DNA of 64,000 nt, from positions 22,667,501 to 22,731,500 of the forward strand of contig CP142455.1 of assembly GCA_038049695.1 (NCBI GenBank), given 5' to 3'. Positions 44,355 through 56,600 of the stretch are shown in pieces. A model generated the notes under the pieces. The model did not search any database and was not told the DNA's origin. It saw nothing but the letters and a program-made list of their open reading frames with translations. A program made the translations under genes and the position numbers. Each line of letters opens with the position of its first letter. Position 1 is the first letter of the stretch. This DNA comes from Cinnamomum chago (Eukaryota; Streptophyta; Magnoliopsida; Laurales; Lauraceae).

Positions 44355-45875
44355 ATGGAGTGGTGGTTCCTAATCTCGATCTTCCTCTCCTTCTTGTTTC
44401 CATTAGCCCTCAAGCTCCTCTTTCCCAGATCCAAACTCCCGCCAGGCCCCCCAACAGTGCCCATCTTCGGCAACCTCCGATGGCTATTCAACTCCTTCTT
44501 TGATCTAGAGCCCCACCTCCGTAAGCTCCATTCAAAGTACGGCCCTATCCTCACCTTTCGTATTGGACCCGGCACCCTCATCTTCATATTCGACCATGTC
44601 CTTGCCCACAAGGCGCTTGTCCAGAAAGGCTCCGTCTTCTCTGACCGCCCACGTGCCGGCGAAGTGAGTCGGATCTTCACCAGCAACCAACACAACATCA
44701 ACTCGGCTAGGTATGGCCCCCTTTGGCGCACCCTACGACGCAATCTCTTGTCCGAAATTCTTCACCCTTCCCGCATCAAGTCCTATACCCATGGCCGCAA
44801 GTGGATCCTTGAGAACATGATTCGACGATTGAATGACCATTCTAATTCAGGAGAGTCGGTTTGGGTCTTAGAGACCCTTCAGCAGAGCATGTTCAGCTTG
44901 CTTTTGCTTATGTGCTTTGGACAGAAACTTGATGAAACAACTGTTAAGGAGATTCTAGACGTTCATCGTCGTCTGCTTCGAAGCTTCGTGGGTCTCAATG
45001 TCTTCTCCGTCTTACCCAATATTTCAAGTGTAATATTTCGTAAACGTTGGAAGGAGGTTTTACAGATCCGACATGAGCAATTGGAGCTTCTTGGCCAATT
45101 GATAAGAGCGCGCAAGGATAAAAAACAAGACCACCAAGACCAAAATGAAAATGGGTTTCTCTTCACTTATGCGGATTCTTTACTAAATCTGGAGCTTCCA
45201 CATGAGGGAGGGAGAAGGCTTAAAGAGGAAGAGATGGTTTCCCTGTGTACGGAGTTTCTCAACGCGGGGAGCGACACCACGTCCACGTCTTTGCAGTGGA
45301 TCATGGCTAACCTGGTGAAGCATCAAGACGTGCAAGATAAGCTGGTGGAAGAGATGAACAGGGTCGTGGGGAAGGAAGCAGAGGAGGTGACAGAAGAGCA
45401 TTTGGATAGGTTGCCATATCTGAAGGCAGTGGTCATGGAGGGACTGCGACGACATCCTCCAGCGCACTTTGTGCTGCCCCATGCAGTGTCGGAGGAGGTG
45501 GAGTTGGAGGGGTACATTATTCCAAAGGGAACGATTGTTAATGTGATGGTGGCAGAGATTGGGCGGAATGAGAAGGTGTGGAAAGAGCCCATGAAGTTTC
45601 GACCGGAGAGGTTTCTGGATGGGGGAGAAGTGGTGGATATAACAGGGAGCAGGGAGATAAAGATGATGCCTTTTGGTGCGGGGAGACGGATATGTCCTGG
45701 GCTTAACCTTGCAATGCTACATCTGGAGTACTTTTTGGCAAATTTGGTGAGGGAATTTGAGTGGAAAGCTGTACTAGATGGAGATGAAGTTGATTTGGCT
45801 GAGAGGGAGGAATTCTTTATAGTCATGAAGAAGCCGTTGAAGGCAAAGATAATCAAGAGGAAAAGGGAAGGTTAG
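44355..45875 (+). CDS. CYP89A: Cytochrome P450, CYP89 family (CYP89A-like)
   Basis: One intronless frame encodes 506 residues, a normal length for a plant A-type P450. Residues 4-24 form the N-terminal membrane anchor, followed by the proline hinge PPGPP (29-33). The I-helix oxygen-binding motif AGSDTT is at 304-309, the K-helix EGLR (ExxR) at 362-365, PERF at 417-420 and the haem loop FGAGRRICPG at 440-449 with Cys447 as the iron ligand. All catalytic motifs are intact. The N-terminus, SNQHNINSARYGPLWRTLRR and the C-terminal VDLAEREEFFIVMKKPLKA are typical of CYP89A proteins. Arabidopsis CYP89A9 acts in chlorophyll breakdown, but substrates of the family vary, so no reaction is assigned. It should sit on the ER membrane facing the cytosol. 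Confidence 0.93.
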   Translation: MEWWFLISIFLSFLFPLALKLLFPRSKLPPGPPTVPIFGNLRWLFNSFFDLEPHLRKLHSKYGPILTFRIGPGTLIFIFDHVLAHKALVQKGSVFSDRPRAGEVSRIFTSNQHNINSARYGPLWRTLRRNLLSEILHPSRIKSYTHGRKWILENMIRRLNDHSNSGESVWVLETLQQSMFSLLLLMCFGQKLDETTVKEILDVHRRLLRSFVGLNVFSVLPNISSVIFRKRWKEVLQIRHEQLELLGQLIRARKDKKQDHQDQNENGFLFTYADSLLNLELPHEGGRRLKEEEMVSLCTEFLNAGSDTTSTSLQWIMANLVKHQDVQDKLVEEMNRVVGKEAEEVTEEHLDRLPYLKAVVMEGLRRHPPAHFVLPHAVSEEVELEGYIIPKGTIVNVMVAEIGRNEKVWKEPMKFRPERFLDGGEVVDITGSREIKMMPFGAGRRICPGLNLAMLHLEYFLANLVREFEWKAVLDGDEVDLAEREEFFIVMKKPLKAKIIKRKREG

Positions 45876-45922
45876 ACTCATTTTGCAATAATATTTCTAT
45901 CGCAAGGCAATTTGAGCGTGCA

Positions 45923-45928
45923 AATAAA
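45923..45928 (+). terminator. Polyadenylation signal of the P450 gene
   Basis: AATAAA lies 48 nt after the stop codon in T-rich sequence, a normal distance for a plant near-upstream element. Confidence 0.45.
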
Positions 45929-47032
45929 CTTCTTTTCAAAGGAGGCTAGACATTTTTTCTACTCCAGTAATTTTTTTTCTTTTTTTAACATTACTGCGTG
46001 TTTTCACTTTCCATGTATTGATGATGGAGTTTGTGAGTGTGAGATTGCCCTTGGGTCCATCTGGTGGCCCTAATTCATCAATGTGAGGTCGTCATCCAAA
46101 TCCCACAACCAAACCATACCCATATATCATGGATCCCATTAAATTTACATTGATTTGAATGGAGTTGACAGTTGGATCAAAATAAAATGAAATCCTGCAT
46201 TTTAACCCGTTAAACTTTAGGGCAACAAATCAAAATGTAATTAGAATGATGGGATTGACTTTAAATTTAGTATAAAGCTTGGTTCCATTTAGATCTTTCA
46301 ATCTTCTACCTCTAGAGAAGATAAATGAGTCCCATAGAAATGCTCAATTATTTCCCCCCATAAAGCGCTCTTGTGATGGAGTTGCCCGGATCCATGAGGA
46401 TCAAGGAAATTTGAGAAATAAAAAGATTTGGACATAGATGGTGAGAATATGAAATATCAGCTCAATCCCATAATTCTAACCTTTAGTTTTTAAATCCTTA
46501 AAGTCTTAGGGCTCTATATAATTAATTTTTATTGATGAAAACCAACAGTGAATAAATAAGGGGCATTTTCACCTGAGGATGTCTCCGCCTTCCCTGCAGG
46601 AGGGCCTACCATGCATTATTTCTAGCTATTGGTTTTTATGTAATAACTTTGTTGTGGATGGCGGCAAAAGAAAACTTTGCCGGTGAATAATTTCCATAAC
46701 ATTGATTATGTTTGCATGTACTCATGAAGCTAATAATGTATATTTATCAAATTTCTTATAAGTTGTGGACCGGGAATTATATGAATCTAGGCCTATAAAT
46801 TTTTGCCCAAATTTTTTTTTTTTTTTTGTCACCTATATATATAGCAGACTGAAGGCTAGATTCTAAAATTAGAAGGGTTGGTAAGTGCCTTTATTGTCAT
46901 ACCCTACCCTATTTTACAGATGCGATCTGGGTTGACTCCGGGTAAATGGTTCCTCCATTGGCATATGTTTGTTTCTTCAATTGTGAATATATGAGATATG
47001 AGAAGAGTTGGGATCATCTGGGGTTGAGTGAC
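45929..47032. other. Intergenic region
   Basis: No gene is recognisable. A T run near 46810-46827 could be the tail of a minus-strand retroposon, but no ends are identifiable. Confidence 0.4.
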
Positions 47033-48528
47033 TGTAATGACTTGGAATCCGAGGCCTTTTGAATTCCGTGCCGAAACTCGTAAGCATCACACTCATAGGT
47101 TAAATCAAAGATCACATAAAGATTCAGGCATTTACCAAGTTTAAACCAACTTATAGTAAAAGTCCAAATCTAATAAACAAATATAACATTGATGAATAAA
47201 AAAAATAACTGCAGTGTCTTCCAAATGAAATAATTTAAACAATCTATTAAATCTATTTCTTCTTCATCTATGTGGCTTCTACGCTCAAGTACGCATCCCA
47301 AATTTTATCTCCTAGTCACCAAGATTTTCTCGAGTCGCTAAGTTTTGGTTACCTGGATCGGGGCAAATCCACAAAATATCAGTACAACTGAGTGAATAGA
47401 TATTCTAATCTATTTGTGCATTTAAACATATACTTAGATAAGATTACACAATAAATTATAGTAACATCTAAAGTCTCATTCAAGCCAAAGTCGGAATCGG
47501 GTCAAACAAACGATAACCCCCTAACCACCTGATAGCACCAGCCCAAAGTTCATGTTCCACAAAGATATTACATATACATAGAGTTCTCAAAATTAGTTTC
47601 CAAGCTTCTGAAACTCAATAGGAATTTGGCAAAATGGCAGTCACGTTCAGGGTTTCTGGGTCAGTTGGATAGTGGGCCTAATGGGACTCAATTTGCATAG
47701 GCCCTAGACTCCTAGGGTCTTTTAGGGGTGCCCTATCAGATGGCCGGATGTGATTTCCCATCAAGTGGGCCTTGTGGTCCCACAACCAATATCGACCAAA
47801 CTACACTTTGACGATCTGGAATTGGAAAAATCCAATTCTGATTCAATTTCTAGCTGATTTTGTATAAATCATGATGGGAATGGTGCCTAAAGTTCATATC
47901 TACATTACTACAAAGATTTGCAAGGTTTTGAAGGAGTGAGTGAAGATTTCGAGCCCCATATGTGATATACACAAGTCGATAATAACATAGGAATACTGTA
48001 GTAGTTATTCAAATGCTTAGAAATCAGTGAACATCATCCATCATCTACATCCATAAAACTGAATAACAAAGAATCTAGAGGCAGAAAATAAGAGATTAGG
48101 AACCACACACAAGCATATTAGAATTCTACTCACCATAAAATAGAGGAATAAAAGTATACACAAGAGCAAAGTCAGAAATTCAGAACCATACAATTAAATC
48201 AGAATTTCTATTCGCCTATTATGGCTTGATGGAAAAGAAAGTAGAAAAGAGAGAGAGAATAGCATGAGAGATGCTTGGGGTCGATCAATATATAACAGCT
48301 AGAAGTTAGAATCCTTCCCAAAGTTCCATTCCTAATTTTATTTATTTCCTTCTCACATGCCAATCCTATTCCTAACATTACTAGGAGTCTATGGTATAAC
48401 CAACACAAGTCCCATTCTAATTCCTCCATCAAACTATGGGTCCCAATAATTCTAAGTCAAGTCAAGATAATTAAATATTAAATATTAGAAAATAATCTTG
48501 CCCTTATTACTGGGCCCGGGGTATTACA
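47033..48528 (-). repeat. 3' LTR of the reduced gypsy element (1496 bp)
   Basis: On both strands it begins TG and ends CA (TGTAATGACTTGG...GGGGTATTACA on the plus strand). It directly follows the purine tract. No second copy is found in the window. Confidence 0.8.
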
Positions 48529-48589
48529 TACTCCTCTCCTTAGAAAATTTGGTCCTCAAAACTTAGCACACACTAGAGACAGAAATGTA

Positions 48590-49735
48590 CCCGTTACTGC
48601 ATTGCCGGTTGCTGCCATTTCTTGTTGAACCATTGCATATACCTACGCATTCGTTTGTGGATTCCTTCCTTGAACATTTTTGGCTCTATACTGATTTTGA
48701 CCTTGAGGGCGTGCCCGAGTATTTTGTTGATTCCCCTGTTGATTCTGTGGGTACCCTTGTCCTTGATTCTGTTGATAACATTGTTGTCTATTCTGTTGGG
48801 GATATTAATTCTGTTGCGGATATTGGGCTTATTGCTGATACTGAATTTCTGGGCACTTTTGCAGACAATCCTTGACCTTATGATCTTCCTGTCTGCACTC
48901 AAAGCAGGTGCTCCATTTCCTGCGACACTGACTTACATCATGACAGTTCCCATAAAAGTAGCACCTTGTGCCACTTTCTACCTTCTGTTTCTTTGATTGT
49001 GTATGATCTCCCAAATGACCTCTCTTGTTAATTTCTTGATGGCACTAATTGAGTCTCTCACTTTATCTCTTCCATTGCCTCCTCTGACACAAAAGCTTTC
49101 CTCAATGCTTCGGCGTAAGTTTTTGGCTCATGTAGTTTCACATCTTTCTTAATATCCGATCCGGTCAAAGGCCATTCCCAAACCGTTCCATCTTTTCTCC
49201 TTCCATAGCCACTAATGTTTCCGCAAAATGTGACAGTTTAGTGAACTTGAGAGCGTACTTGGCTACTGTCAGGTTGCCTTGCACTAAGGTTTCAAACTCT
49301 CACTTCTTCTGAGCCTTAATATGATCTGGTTTAAACTTCTTTATGAATTCCCGCTTGAAGAAAGTCTAGGTGATTTCTAATTCTTGCTCATCGAACGACT
49401 TCTTAGCCTCTTTCCGCCATTCCTTCATGTTGCCTTCAAGTTTTAATGCTGCAAGTATAGCCTTTTGATGTTTCGAACATCCCATAACCTTGAAGATACC
49501 CTCCATATGCTCCACCCATTTATTTGCATCCCAGGGGTTAGTAGTTGCTTCAAAGCATTTGGGGCGGAATTCATTGAATCTCTTATAAAGAGTATCCCTC
49601 TCACGATCCCTGCCCCCATTATTACTGCCTTCGTCTGAGCCATCTCTAATATCGTTGTGTCCTCCGCCATTCTCACTTTGGCGGGTACGAATAGCAGTGA
49701 TCTGCTTTTGGACCTGCGCATATGGGATAATCATG
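48590..49735 (-). pseudogene. Gypsy gag, frameshifted
   Basis: Minus-strand fragments fall in gag order. A capsid piece at 49734-49366 (NEFRPKCFEATTNPWDANKW, MGCSKHQKAILAALKLEG) is followed by a broken stretch with a motif like LVQGNLTVAKY. Then come two CCHC-type knuckles at 49014-48829, the first degenerate (CYFYGNCHDVSQC) and the second CFECRQEDHKVKDC. A Gln-rich tail ends near NAVTGTF, where protease would begin, and the sequence jumps to the 3' end. Stops and frameshifts make it non-functional. Confidence 0.8.
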
Positions 49736-51376
49736 ACAATATATCAATTTACAAACCCCAAGTCCTGAATGTTGTTTATTTAATCCAATATTGTAAGAAA
49801 TAAATAGATTCTCAATGCACGTGGGATCTACAAACATATCATTATAAGAAGGCGCAAGAAATTTGGTTGATCATTGGTGGGCCAGCATCTCATTTTTAAT
49901 TTTAATTTAATTGACTTTTAACTAAAATATGAAAATAATAATTGGATTTTTTTGGAGAGAGTAGATAAAGCAGCTTCTTCTTCTTCTTTTTTTTTTTTTA
50001 ATGTTCTATAAGGCAGGTTTGTGCAGCCAGTTTTCATAGAAAAAGTGAGGTTTGTGGAAATATTTTATGCATTATAGTAAAATTCATATTTTGAGCAATC
50101 GTTTATTCGGTGTGAGGAAAGCAGAGGAAACACGGAGAGGAACAATCGGGAAAGGGGAAGGAAGAGTGAGTTCTTGCATATAGGTGGGCCCACAGGTAGT
50201 GTCTCTTGTTGTGCCCTCCATTTGGCAAATTGGCCTCATCGTAGGAAGGGCAGATGTATAGAGAGTTTTCTTGAAGCAAGAAGAAGAAGCATAAAAGTTA
50301 ATTGCATGCATCCAAAGAAAAAAAATCCACCCAAAGAATTTTGGGTTAGCTCACAGTCAGCTTTCCAGCACTTGAATTTTCTGTGCAATCACAATACAGA
50401 AACACTCGGCCACCATTCGGTCACCTATTCGGCTGGCCGAACAGTGCCCAGGAGTTTAGAAAATTTCTAAACTGAAGTTTTGAGTTTGAACTCCATGAGT
50501 TCAAACAACTTACTTAGCATCTTAAATCAATAGAATTGAGTATACTTGCCTCTCTTGAAGGTGCTAAGGAGACAAAAAGCCTCTTTGTTAGCTTGGCTTT
50601 GAGATGAAAATCTCCAAATCGAAACCCTCTTTCAACCTAAATTAATCAAGACCAATTCACAATAGAGCTTCAATGAGCTATTTGTGCTAGAATACACTTC
50701 AACCATTCAATAGAACTTGTAAACTCTATAAAGAGTTCAAGACACTTACTTTAAGCTCTATGAAGAGAAAACTTGAGCTCCAACTCCAAGCAAATCAAAG
50801 GAGAAGATGAAGAAGATGAAGTAGTTCAATCTCCTTACCAAAGCCACTTGAAACCTCTCAATAGATGGAGAAGATGAAGAAAGAAAGAAAAGGGGCTAGG
50901 GTTCACTCTTCACCTCTCTTGTGCTGGGACTTGAATGAATGAACTCATTTGAGTTCATCTCCATTCCATATAAGGGAAGTTTTGCACTTAAGCCCACTTT
51001 ACTTCCCTCATTTACAATTTAAGTTAAATGAAAGGTCATTTGATCCGTTTGAGGTCAAATGCACTCGAGTCCATTACAAAAGTTTACGTACTCTTTGAGA
51101 TACACGCATTGGCATCAAGAGTAACCGTATTCGACAAAATACGCGAAAATCCGTACGTATTTATGCTAAAGTCCTTGTTTTTCCTTGTTTGAGTCTAAAC
51201 TCAACTCAAGTACCTTAATCTCTTGAAATCCATTTCATTAAGCTCAAATCAATCATTTGAGACTAATTCGATTCAGTTTGGTCGTTAACCACAATTAGTT
51301 TAATTAAACATAGTTAATTAGCATTAATAAAAATCAATTAGAGTTAATCTTGATTAACTCGGGACGGGGTATAACA
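49736..51376 (-). mobile_element. Probable gypsy LTR, only one end defined
   Basis: The plus strand ends GGGACGGGGTATAACA at 51376, so on the minus strand the LTR starts TGTTATACCCCGTCCC, a chromovirus-like start similar to the solo LTR at 33802-36693. It differs in sequence from the LTR at 47033-48528, so the two are not a pair. The left boundary and target duplication could not be found. The span to 49736 is an upper bound. Confidence 0.4.
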
Positions 51377-51469
51377 ATGTTCCAAGGTGGGTTCATGGAA
51401 AGATTTTTTTTTTCATTTAAGTAAAATGCAATTTCGTTAGTCAACAATAAAAAAATACATAAACACAAG

Positions 51470-51910
51470 GGAAATTTTGAACGCACTGTTGGTTTCTCTG
51501 AACACACCCTCTTTTTTTTTTAAAAAAAAAAAGCTACACATGACGAAAATACCCATAAGTTCCGTGCATATCTCATGTGCACTGGTGTGAAACGCCGTGC
51601 ACATGATATATGCACGGGGTTTCCCAGTCGTGCAACTCTTTATGTGCACGGCTCTGAAACTCCGTGCACCCCATCAGCGAGCAATACACGCGAAAAAAGA
51701 CGAGAAGATGGTCGCATGTGATGGTGGGACATAAAGGGGAGCTCGCCGGAGGGAGAGATGGTCACTGGTGATGGGGTGGCCATCAGGGTTCAGTTGTAAC
51801 AAGTAGGAGGGGAAGAGATGAGGAGAAGATAAGAGGAGAGGAGGGTGTTTTGGATATTATTGGGAAAATGGGTGTGCTCAACAAAACATGTGGGTGTAAA
51901 TAGAATTTCC
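51470..51910. mobile_element. Small MULE-type non-autonomous element
   Basis: The ends GGAAATTTTGAACGCAC (51470) and, on the reverse strand, GGAAATTCTATTTACACC (from 51910) are related inverted repeats continuing to ...GAACACACCC / ...GAGCACACCC. The flanks AAACACAAG (51461-51469) and AAACACAAA (51911-51919) form a 9-bp duplication with one mismatch. The interior has repeated CCGTGCAC/GTGCACGG words. No coding sequence is seen. Confidence 0.8.
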
Positions 51911-51919
51911 AAACACAAA

Positions 51920-53290
51920 CCAAATCAAACTAATTCCACAAGCTAAAGGCCACAGCCATTTTCTTACACAAAACCACCAAAACAAACAAGCTGAAATAAT
52001 TATTCATGAAAACAAACAATACCAAAAAAAGTACCTGAGTCATGAAAGTACGTTGAATATAATGGACAATCATAAGTGGGTGAACTTTAGCTACTTATAA
52101 AGCATCAGAGCTCAGAAGAGCTTTCTAAGCCTGAAAGACTTGAATCTTCCCACCACCTATCTTCATCTTCAATGACTCTGCCAGCAATCAAGTATTATCT
52201 GTCAATCTCATGTAAAATTTCAGACTGAAGTTCCATGTAAGAATTTTTTGCTGAATAATCTGTTAAAATGAAACTTCTCTTTATCCAGCCAAATAAAAAT
52301 CCCATTTCTCTTCTGAAAGAAAAGGAAAAGTGAAGAGACTGGGAAACGCCCATGAGCAGCCGGGGCACAATAGTTGAAGCAGTCAACCAGAATACGCCTA
52401 TGAATAATATTAATCACAAATTGACACCTAAAATGGGTCCCACTTGAGATCAACCCACCGAGACTCTCCTCCCACCTACTGAAAATCAAAGGAGTTTTTT
52501 TTTTTTATAGCAATTAATTCTCAATAAACAAAGAGACTACAAAAGTCATAATGGGTTCTATATAAAATTTACAGTATATGTACTGACAGAATTTGTAATG
52601 CGGCCTATAGGGATTTTTTCATTTATTTTTTCTTATTTTTTTTCTAAACAGAAACACATCCTATAAAAACCCAACAACAAAAGTCAAATTCCATCAACAA
52701 AATTATCCATGGTGATGCATGCTCTTATAGTAAATTTCTTTTTAATCAACAAGTCAGTTTCATATTTGCATTTAAGCTAGCCATGGTTCCGAATATGATT
52801 TGATACTCTGCATCGACATAAAACCTTAATGTACCGGTTGGTTTATCAGTTTGTAAGTGTTCTTTTGGATTGTTTCAGTCTATTTTATCTCTATAAGAAT
52901 AATTTTAAAAAACTTTCTGAAAATGCAAAACAGGAATTGCACAGTGTAAGGTGCTCACAAAAAAAAAAAAAATACAAACAGTCGCTATGAATTGAGCCTA
53001 TGGCCGCAACCTTGAGATTTTGGATTCAATTCATGTTACCCATAAAAATAAAGGGGGTAAGACAAAGCATTCTTTTGCCCAGTATGATCACTTCTCGACA
53101 TTTCATTCTGAAGACTTCGTGCATTAATAGTAAAGCTACTAATAAAAGCTTACTGTTAAAGAATCAGAGATATCTCGGCATCCAAGTATCTATGACGTAC
53201 TTTCTAATCAGCTCACTGGATGAAACATTTTGCATGGAAAGGGGCGTGCAGGATTCAAATCCCCATCCTCTGTATCGAGAGAGAATTCCT
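51920..53290. other. Intergenic region with a SINE-like fragment
   Basis: No gene is recognisable. At about 52990-53045 a Pol III-like piece (GCAACCTTGAGATTTTGG then ATTCAATTC as box B) resembles the one near 29790. T and A homopolymers occur near 52495 and 52960. Confidence 0.4.
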
Positions 53291-53299
53291 CTAATTACT

Positions 53300-53450
53300 A
53301 ATTTCAGGCTATGTATTGGGTTGTAAATGGGACGGTTCCGGATTGGAGACATAGTGGACCCGGACCCATTTTCATTTTTAAATAACGGTTTCGGTTCCAG
53401 ATCCGGTTTTGAATCGGATCTTGTTTTGTTTGTTCCGGACCCGGTTTCAA
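53300..53450. mobile_element. Possible hAT-related fragment
   Basis: GGTTGTAAATGGGACGG followed by repeated TCCGGACCC/GGTTCCGGA words resembles the subterminal zone of plant hAT elements. It is cut by the copia LTR to its right. No second end is seen. Confidence 0.3.
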
Positions 53451-53558
53451 TAAGAAAAGTAGGTGACCCTCGTGGATATGTTTTCAAAACTTTTGACCCG
53501 CTTGACTCAGGGATCAAGTACCCATAAGGCCATAAATCACATCCAGGATCCAAATCCT

Positions 53559-53572
53559 CAAACTCATTGATC
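53559..53572. repeat. Left target-site duplication of the L1 insertion
   Basis: CAAACTCATTGATC here is repeated exactly at 59225-59238 on the other side of the L1. Fourteen bases is normal for target-primed reverse transcription. Confidence 0.9.
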
Positions 53573-53694
53573 TTTTTTTTTTTTTTGGGGGGGGGACAAA
53601 GGCAAAGAGCCCACAAAAGAAGAAGCTCAAAGAGCCACAGCACAAGGGGAGAAGAGAAACAAGAAAAACAAAGGCCAAGACACACATCCCAGGC

Positions 53695-56600
53695 TTAGGG
53701 ATTAGAGAACAAAAAATTATAAAAGTTCTGAAGAGGTCTCCCAGAAAAAGGCTTGGCAATACGCTTGAAAGAGACAGAAAGGAGCTCAGTCAGGTATAAA
53801 ATAACCTTCATCTGGGAGGCTCTTGAGTTAGAAAAAATGGTATCATTTCTGCAGTTCCATATGGCAAAAGCAGTACTAGAGAAGAAAATGGCAGCAACTC
53901 CTTTGTAGACCAAGCTATCACTGTGAAGGGAAAGAGCGTGCCAAATCTTTGAAGGATGAAGATGACAAGCAACAACCAAGCCAGCCCAGGAGAGGATCCA
54001 ATTCCAAATAGCAGAGGAGAAAGAACAGAGGAAAAGAAGATGCAGAGTAGACTCCTGATCTTGGAAGCACAGGCTGCACCTTGAGGCAAGATTGATTCCA
54101 GAATGTTGAGACCAAGCTTGAGTAGGGGTCTTTCCGTGCAGCAGCCTCCAAGCAAAGAAAGAGACCCTAGGATGCTGAATGTAGTTCCAGACCAGCGGAG
54201 CCCAAATCGACCAGTATGCTGAAAGTCTGCGAGTTTTGATGATTTGCCAAGCTTCTTGGAGAGAGAGGCCTTGATCCTGGTGAGAGCTCCATAGGAGACT
54301 ATCTTTGGAAGACATGTCCAAGGAGAGATGTTGAGTTGCTTGCCGCAGGGTAGCAGCAGCAGCGTCTGGAAGATCAGGAGGAGTCACCCATTGGGCTCCA
54401 TCCCAAAGGGAGTGGAGCTTCTGATTAGAAGGGAAATTAATAGAAGGATACAGAGAGGCCATGCTACCATCTTGCATCCAATTATCATACCAGAAATCAA
54501 CCTTCTTGCCATCACCAACTTTCACTTACTTCCAGAATGGATGTGATGAGCCAACTTCCTGATTTTTCGCCAAATGCAGGACCCTGATTTGGAGGTGGAA
54601 GAGTGCCAGATAGAAAAGTTAGGAAAGTACCTGCCAACCATCCAGTTGGCCCAAAGCGAGTTTGAAGACATAGTTGTCCAACCCAATTTGATGAATGAGG
54701 CCGCATTTTGCTCACTGACACGCTTGATGCCTAGACCTCCTTCTTTGGTGGGGAGAGTGACCATGGCTCAGCTAATCTGGCTCGTTTTATGCCTGACTGC
54801 TCCCCCTGACCAAAGGAAATTCCTCATGATAGTCTCCATGTGGGTGGACACAGACTTAGGAATTGGAAGAATCAGGGCTATGCGAATAGGCAAACTACTT
54901 AGCACATGCCTCACCAAAGTCTTGCGACCAGCAAGAGAGAGGAGCTTGGATTTCCAGCCTGAAAGTTTGCGAAGAAATCTATCAAGCAGGGGGGTGAAAT
55001 GCTGCCTTCTGGGGGTACTAATAGTGAGAGGAGCTCCAAGGTAGGAAGAATTGAGAGGTCTTTCCTGAATGTTAGTGACGTCCAAGATCTGTCTTCTCTT
55101 GCTGGGGTTGCATTTGCCAATAAAAAGTTTGCTCTTCTCCAAATTAATGGACTGGCCAGCATTGGAATGGTAACTTGAGATTACCTCCAAAGTAAGAGGC
55201 TCCTTTTCTGGGCTTTGAGGAACAGTAAAATATCATCAGCATACAGTAAATGGCAAGGGGTATTGGGAGCAGATGAAAGGGGAGAGATGGTACTATTGGA
55301 AACCAAGCTTTGAATGTTGAGGCTTAAAATTTCTTTAGCAAGGATAAAGAGGTAAGGGGATAGGGGATCCCCTTGCCTTAAGCCACAGGAGGAGTTGAAG
55401 AAACCGTAAGGAGTTCTATTAATGAGGACTGACCCTTTGGCAGTGCAAATGCATTCTCGGATAAGGTTGATCCATCTGGCAGAGAACCCAAAGAAGTGGA
55501 GGGGTTTGAAGAGGAAGGGCCAGCTAAGCTTATCAAAAGCCTTAGAAATATCCAATTGCATACACAGAGTAACACCTTTCAACTTGGTGTGGAGTTTTTG
55601 AAACAACTCATGGGCTAAGGCTATGTGTTTATGAATTGATCTGCCTTGGACAAAAGCTGCCTGGTTTGGAGATACAAGATGGGTAATGATCTTTGAAAGT
55701 CTAAAGGACAAGATTTTTGCAATGATTTTGTAGGTAAAGTTGAGGAGGCTAATTGGCCTATAGTCAATAAAGGTGGTAGGGGAATTGGATTTGGGGATCA
55801 GAGTTAGGAAATAGGTGTTGAAGGCTTTGTATAGCTTAGCTGAGATGAAGAACTACTGCATTGCTTTAACCACTGAGGAGCCAATGATGCGCCAGGCTGC
55901 AGTGAATAAATGACCTGAGAAACCATCAGAGCCTGGAGAACTGTCTTTTTCAGAGCAAAAACTGCACTCCTAATGTCTTCAGCATCCGGAGTTCTGGAAA
56001 AGGAGGATATTCATGTCTTTAGTGACTTTATTGCTGCCTAACCCAAATAGGAAGTCAGAGGGGTCTGAGTGAGTTGAGTTAAGCTATAGAGGAGAAGTGA
56101 TCCACATCCAGGGACTAGATTACTTTGTGGTCATCCACCCAAGTACCATCTGATTGAATTTTATCAATGTGGTTAACTGCCTCTCTGGATTTTGCAAAGG
56201 CATGGAAGAAAACAGTATTTCTGTCTCCCTCCTTCAGCCATCTAATTCTAGATTTCTGGCGCCAATGAGTTTCTTAAAGATGGAGACAAATGTGGAGGGA
56301 AGCCTTTGCTTTAGTAAGAGAATGATGAAGAGAAGGGGTAGGGCCAACATGAAGGAGTTCTTGAGTCTCTAGAGCTAACTTTTCTACTGCTGCAACCTTG
56401 TGCTTGATGTCGCCAAATACATTTTTATTCCAACCTTTAAGGACATACTTCAAGTTTTTCAGGTTCATAGCCAACTCCTGTTGGTAGTTTCGTGCGGTGT
56501 CTTGGTTCCAGGAGTCTGCCACAAGATCGATAAAATCTGGGTGGTGGATCCACATTGCTTTAAACTTAAAAGGAACCATTGGAGCTTGGGGCCGCCTGTT

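Larger units (their letters stand above)
47033..49735 (-). mobile_element. Gypsy element reduced to gag and 3' LTR
   Basis: Read on the minus strand, a gag region (49735 to about 48590) is followed at once by a purine tract (CTAAGGAGAGGAGTA) and an LTR starting TGTAATACCCCGGGCCC at 48528 and ending CCAAGTCATTACA at 47033. The sequence TTTTGAGGACCAAATTTTCT before the tract is typical of chromovirus (Tekay/Del-like) 3' ends. The whole pol region is absent. The 5' LTR is not recognisable to the right. Confidence 0.8.

Noticed and set aside
45323..45856. Minus-strand frame of 177 codons within the P450 gene
   Set aside because: It is the antisense shadow of a gene with all P450 motifs intact on the plus strand.
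48585..48996. Plus-strand frames of 96 and 124 codons
   Set aside because: They are antisense to the gag zinc-knuckle and Gln-rich tail.
47033..51376. Pairing the LTR ending at 51376 with that at 47033-48528 as one element
   Set aside because: Their starts (TGTTATACCCCGTCCC and TGTAATACCCCGGGCCC) diverge at once and the following sequences do not match.
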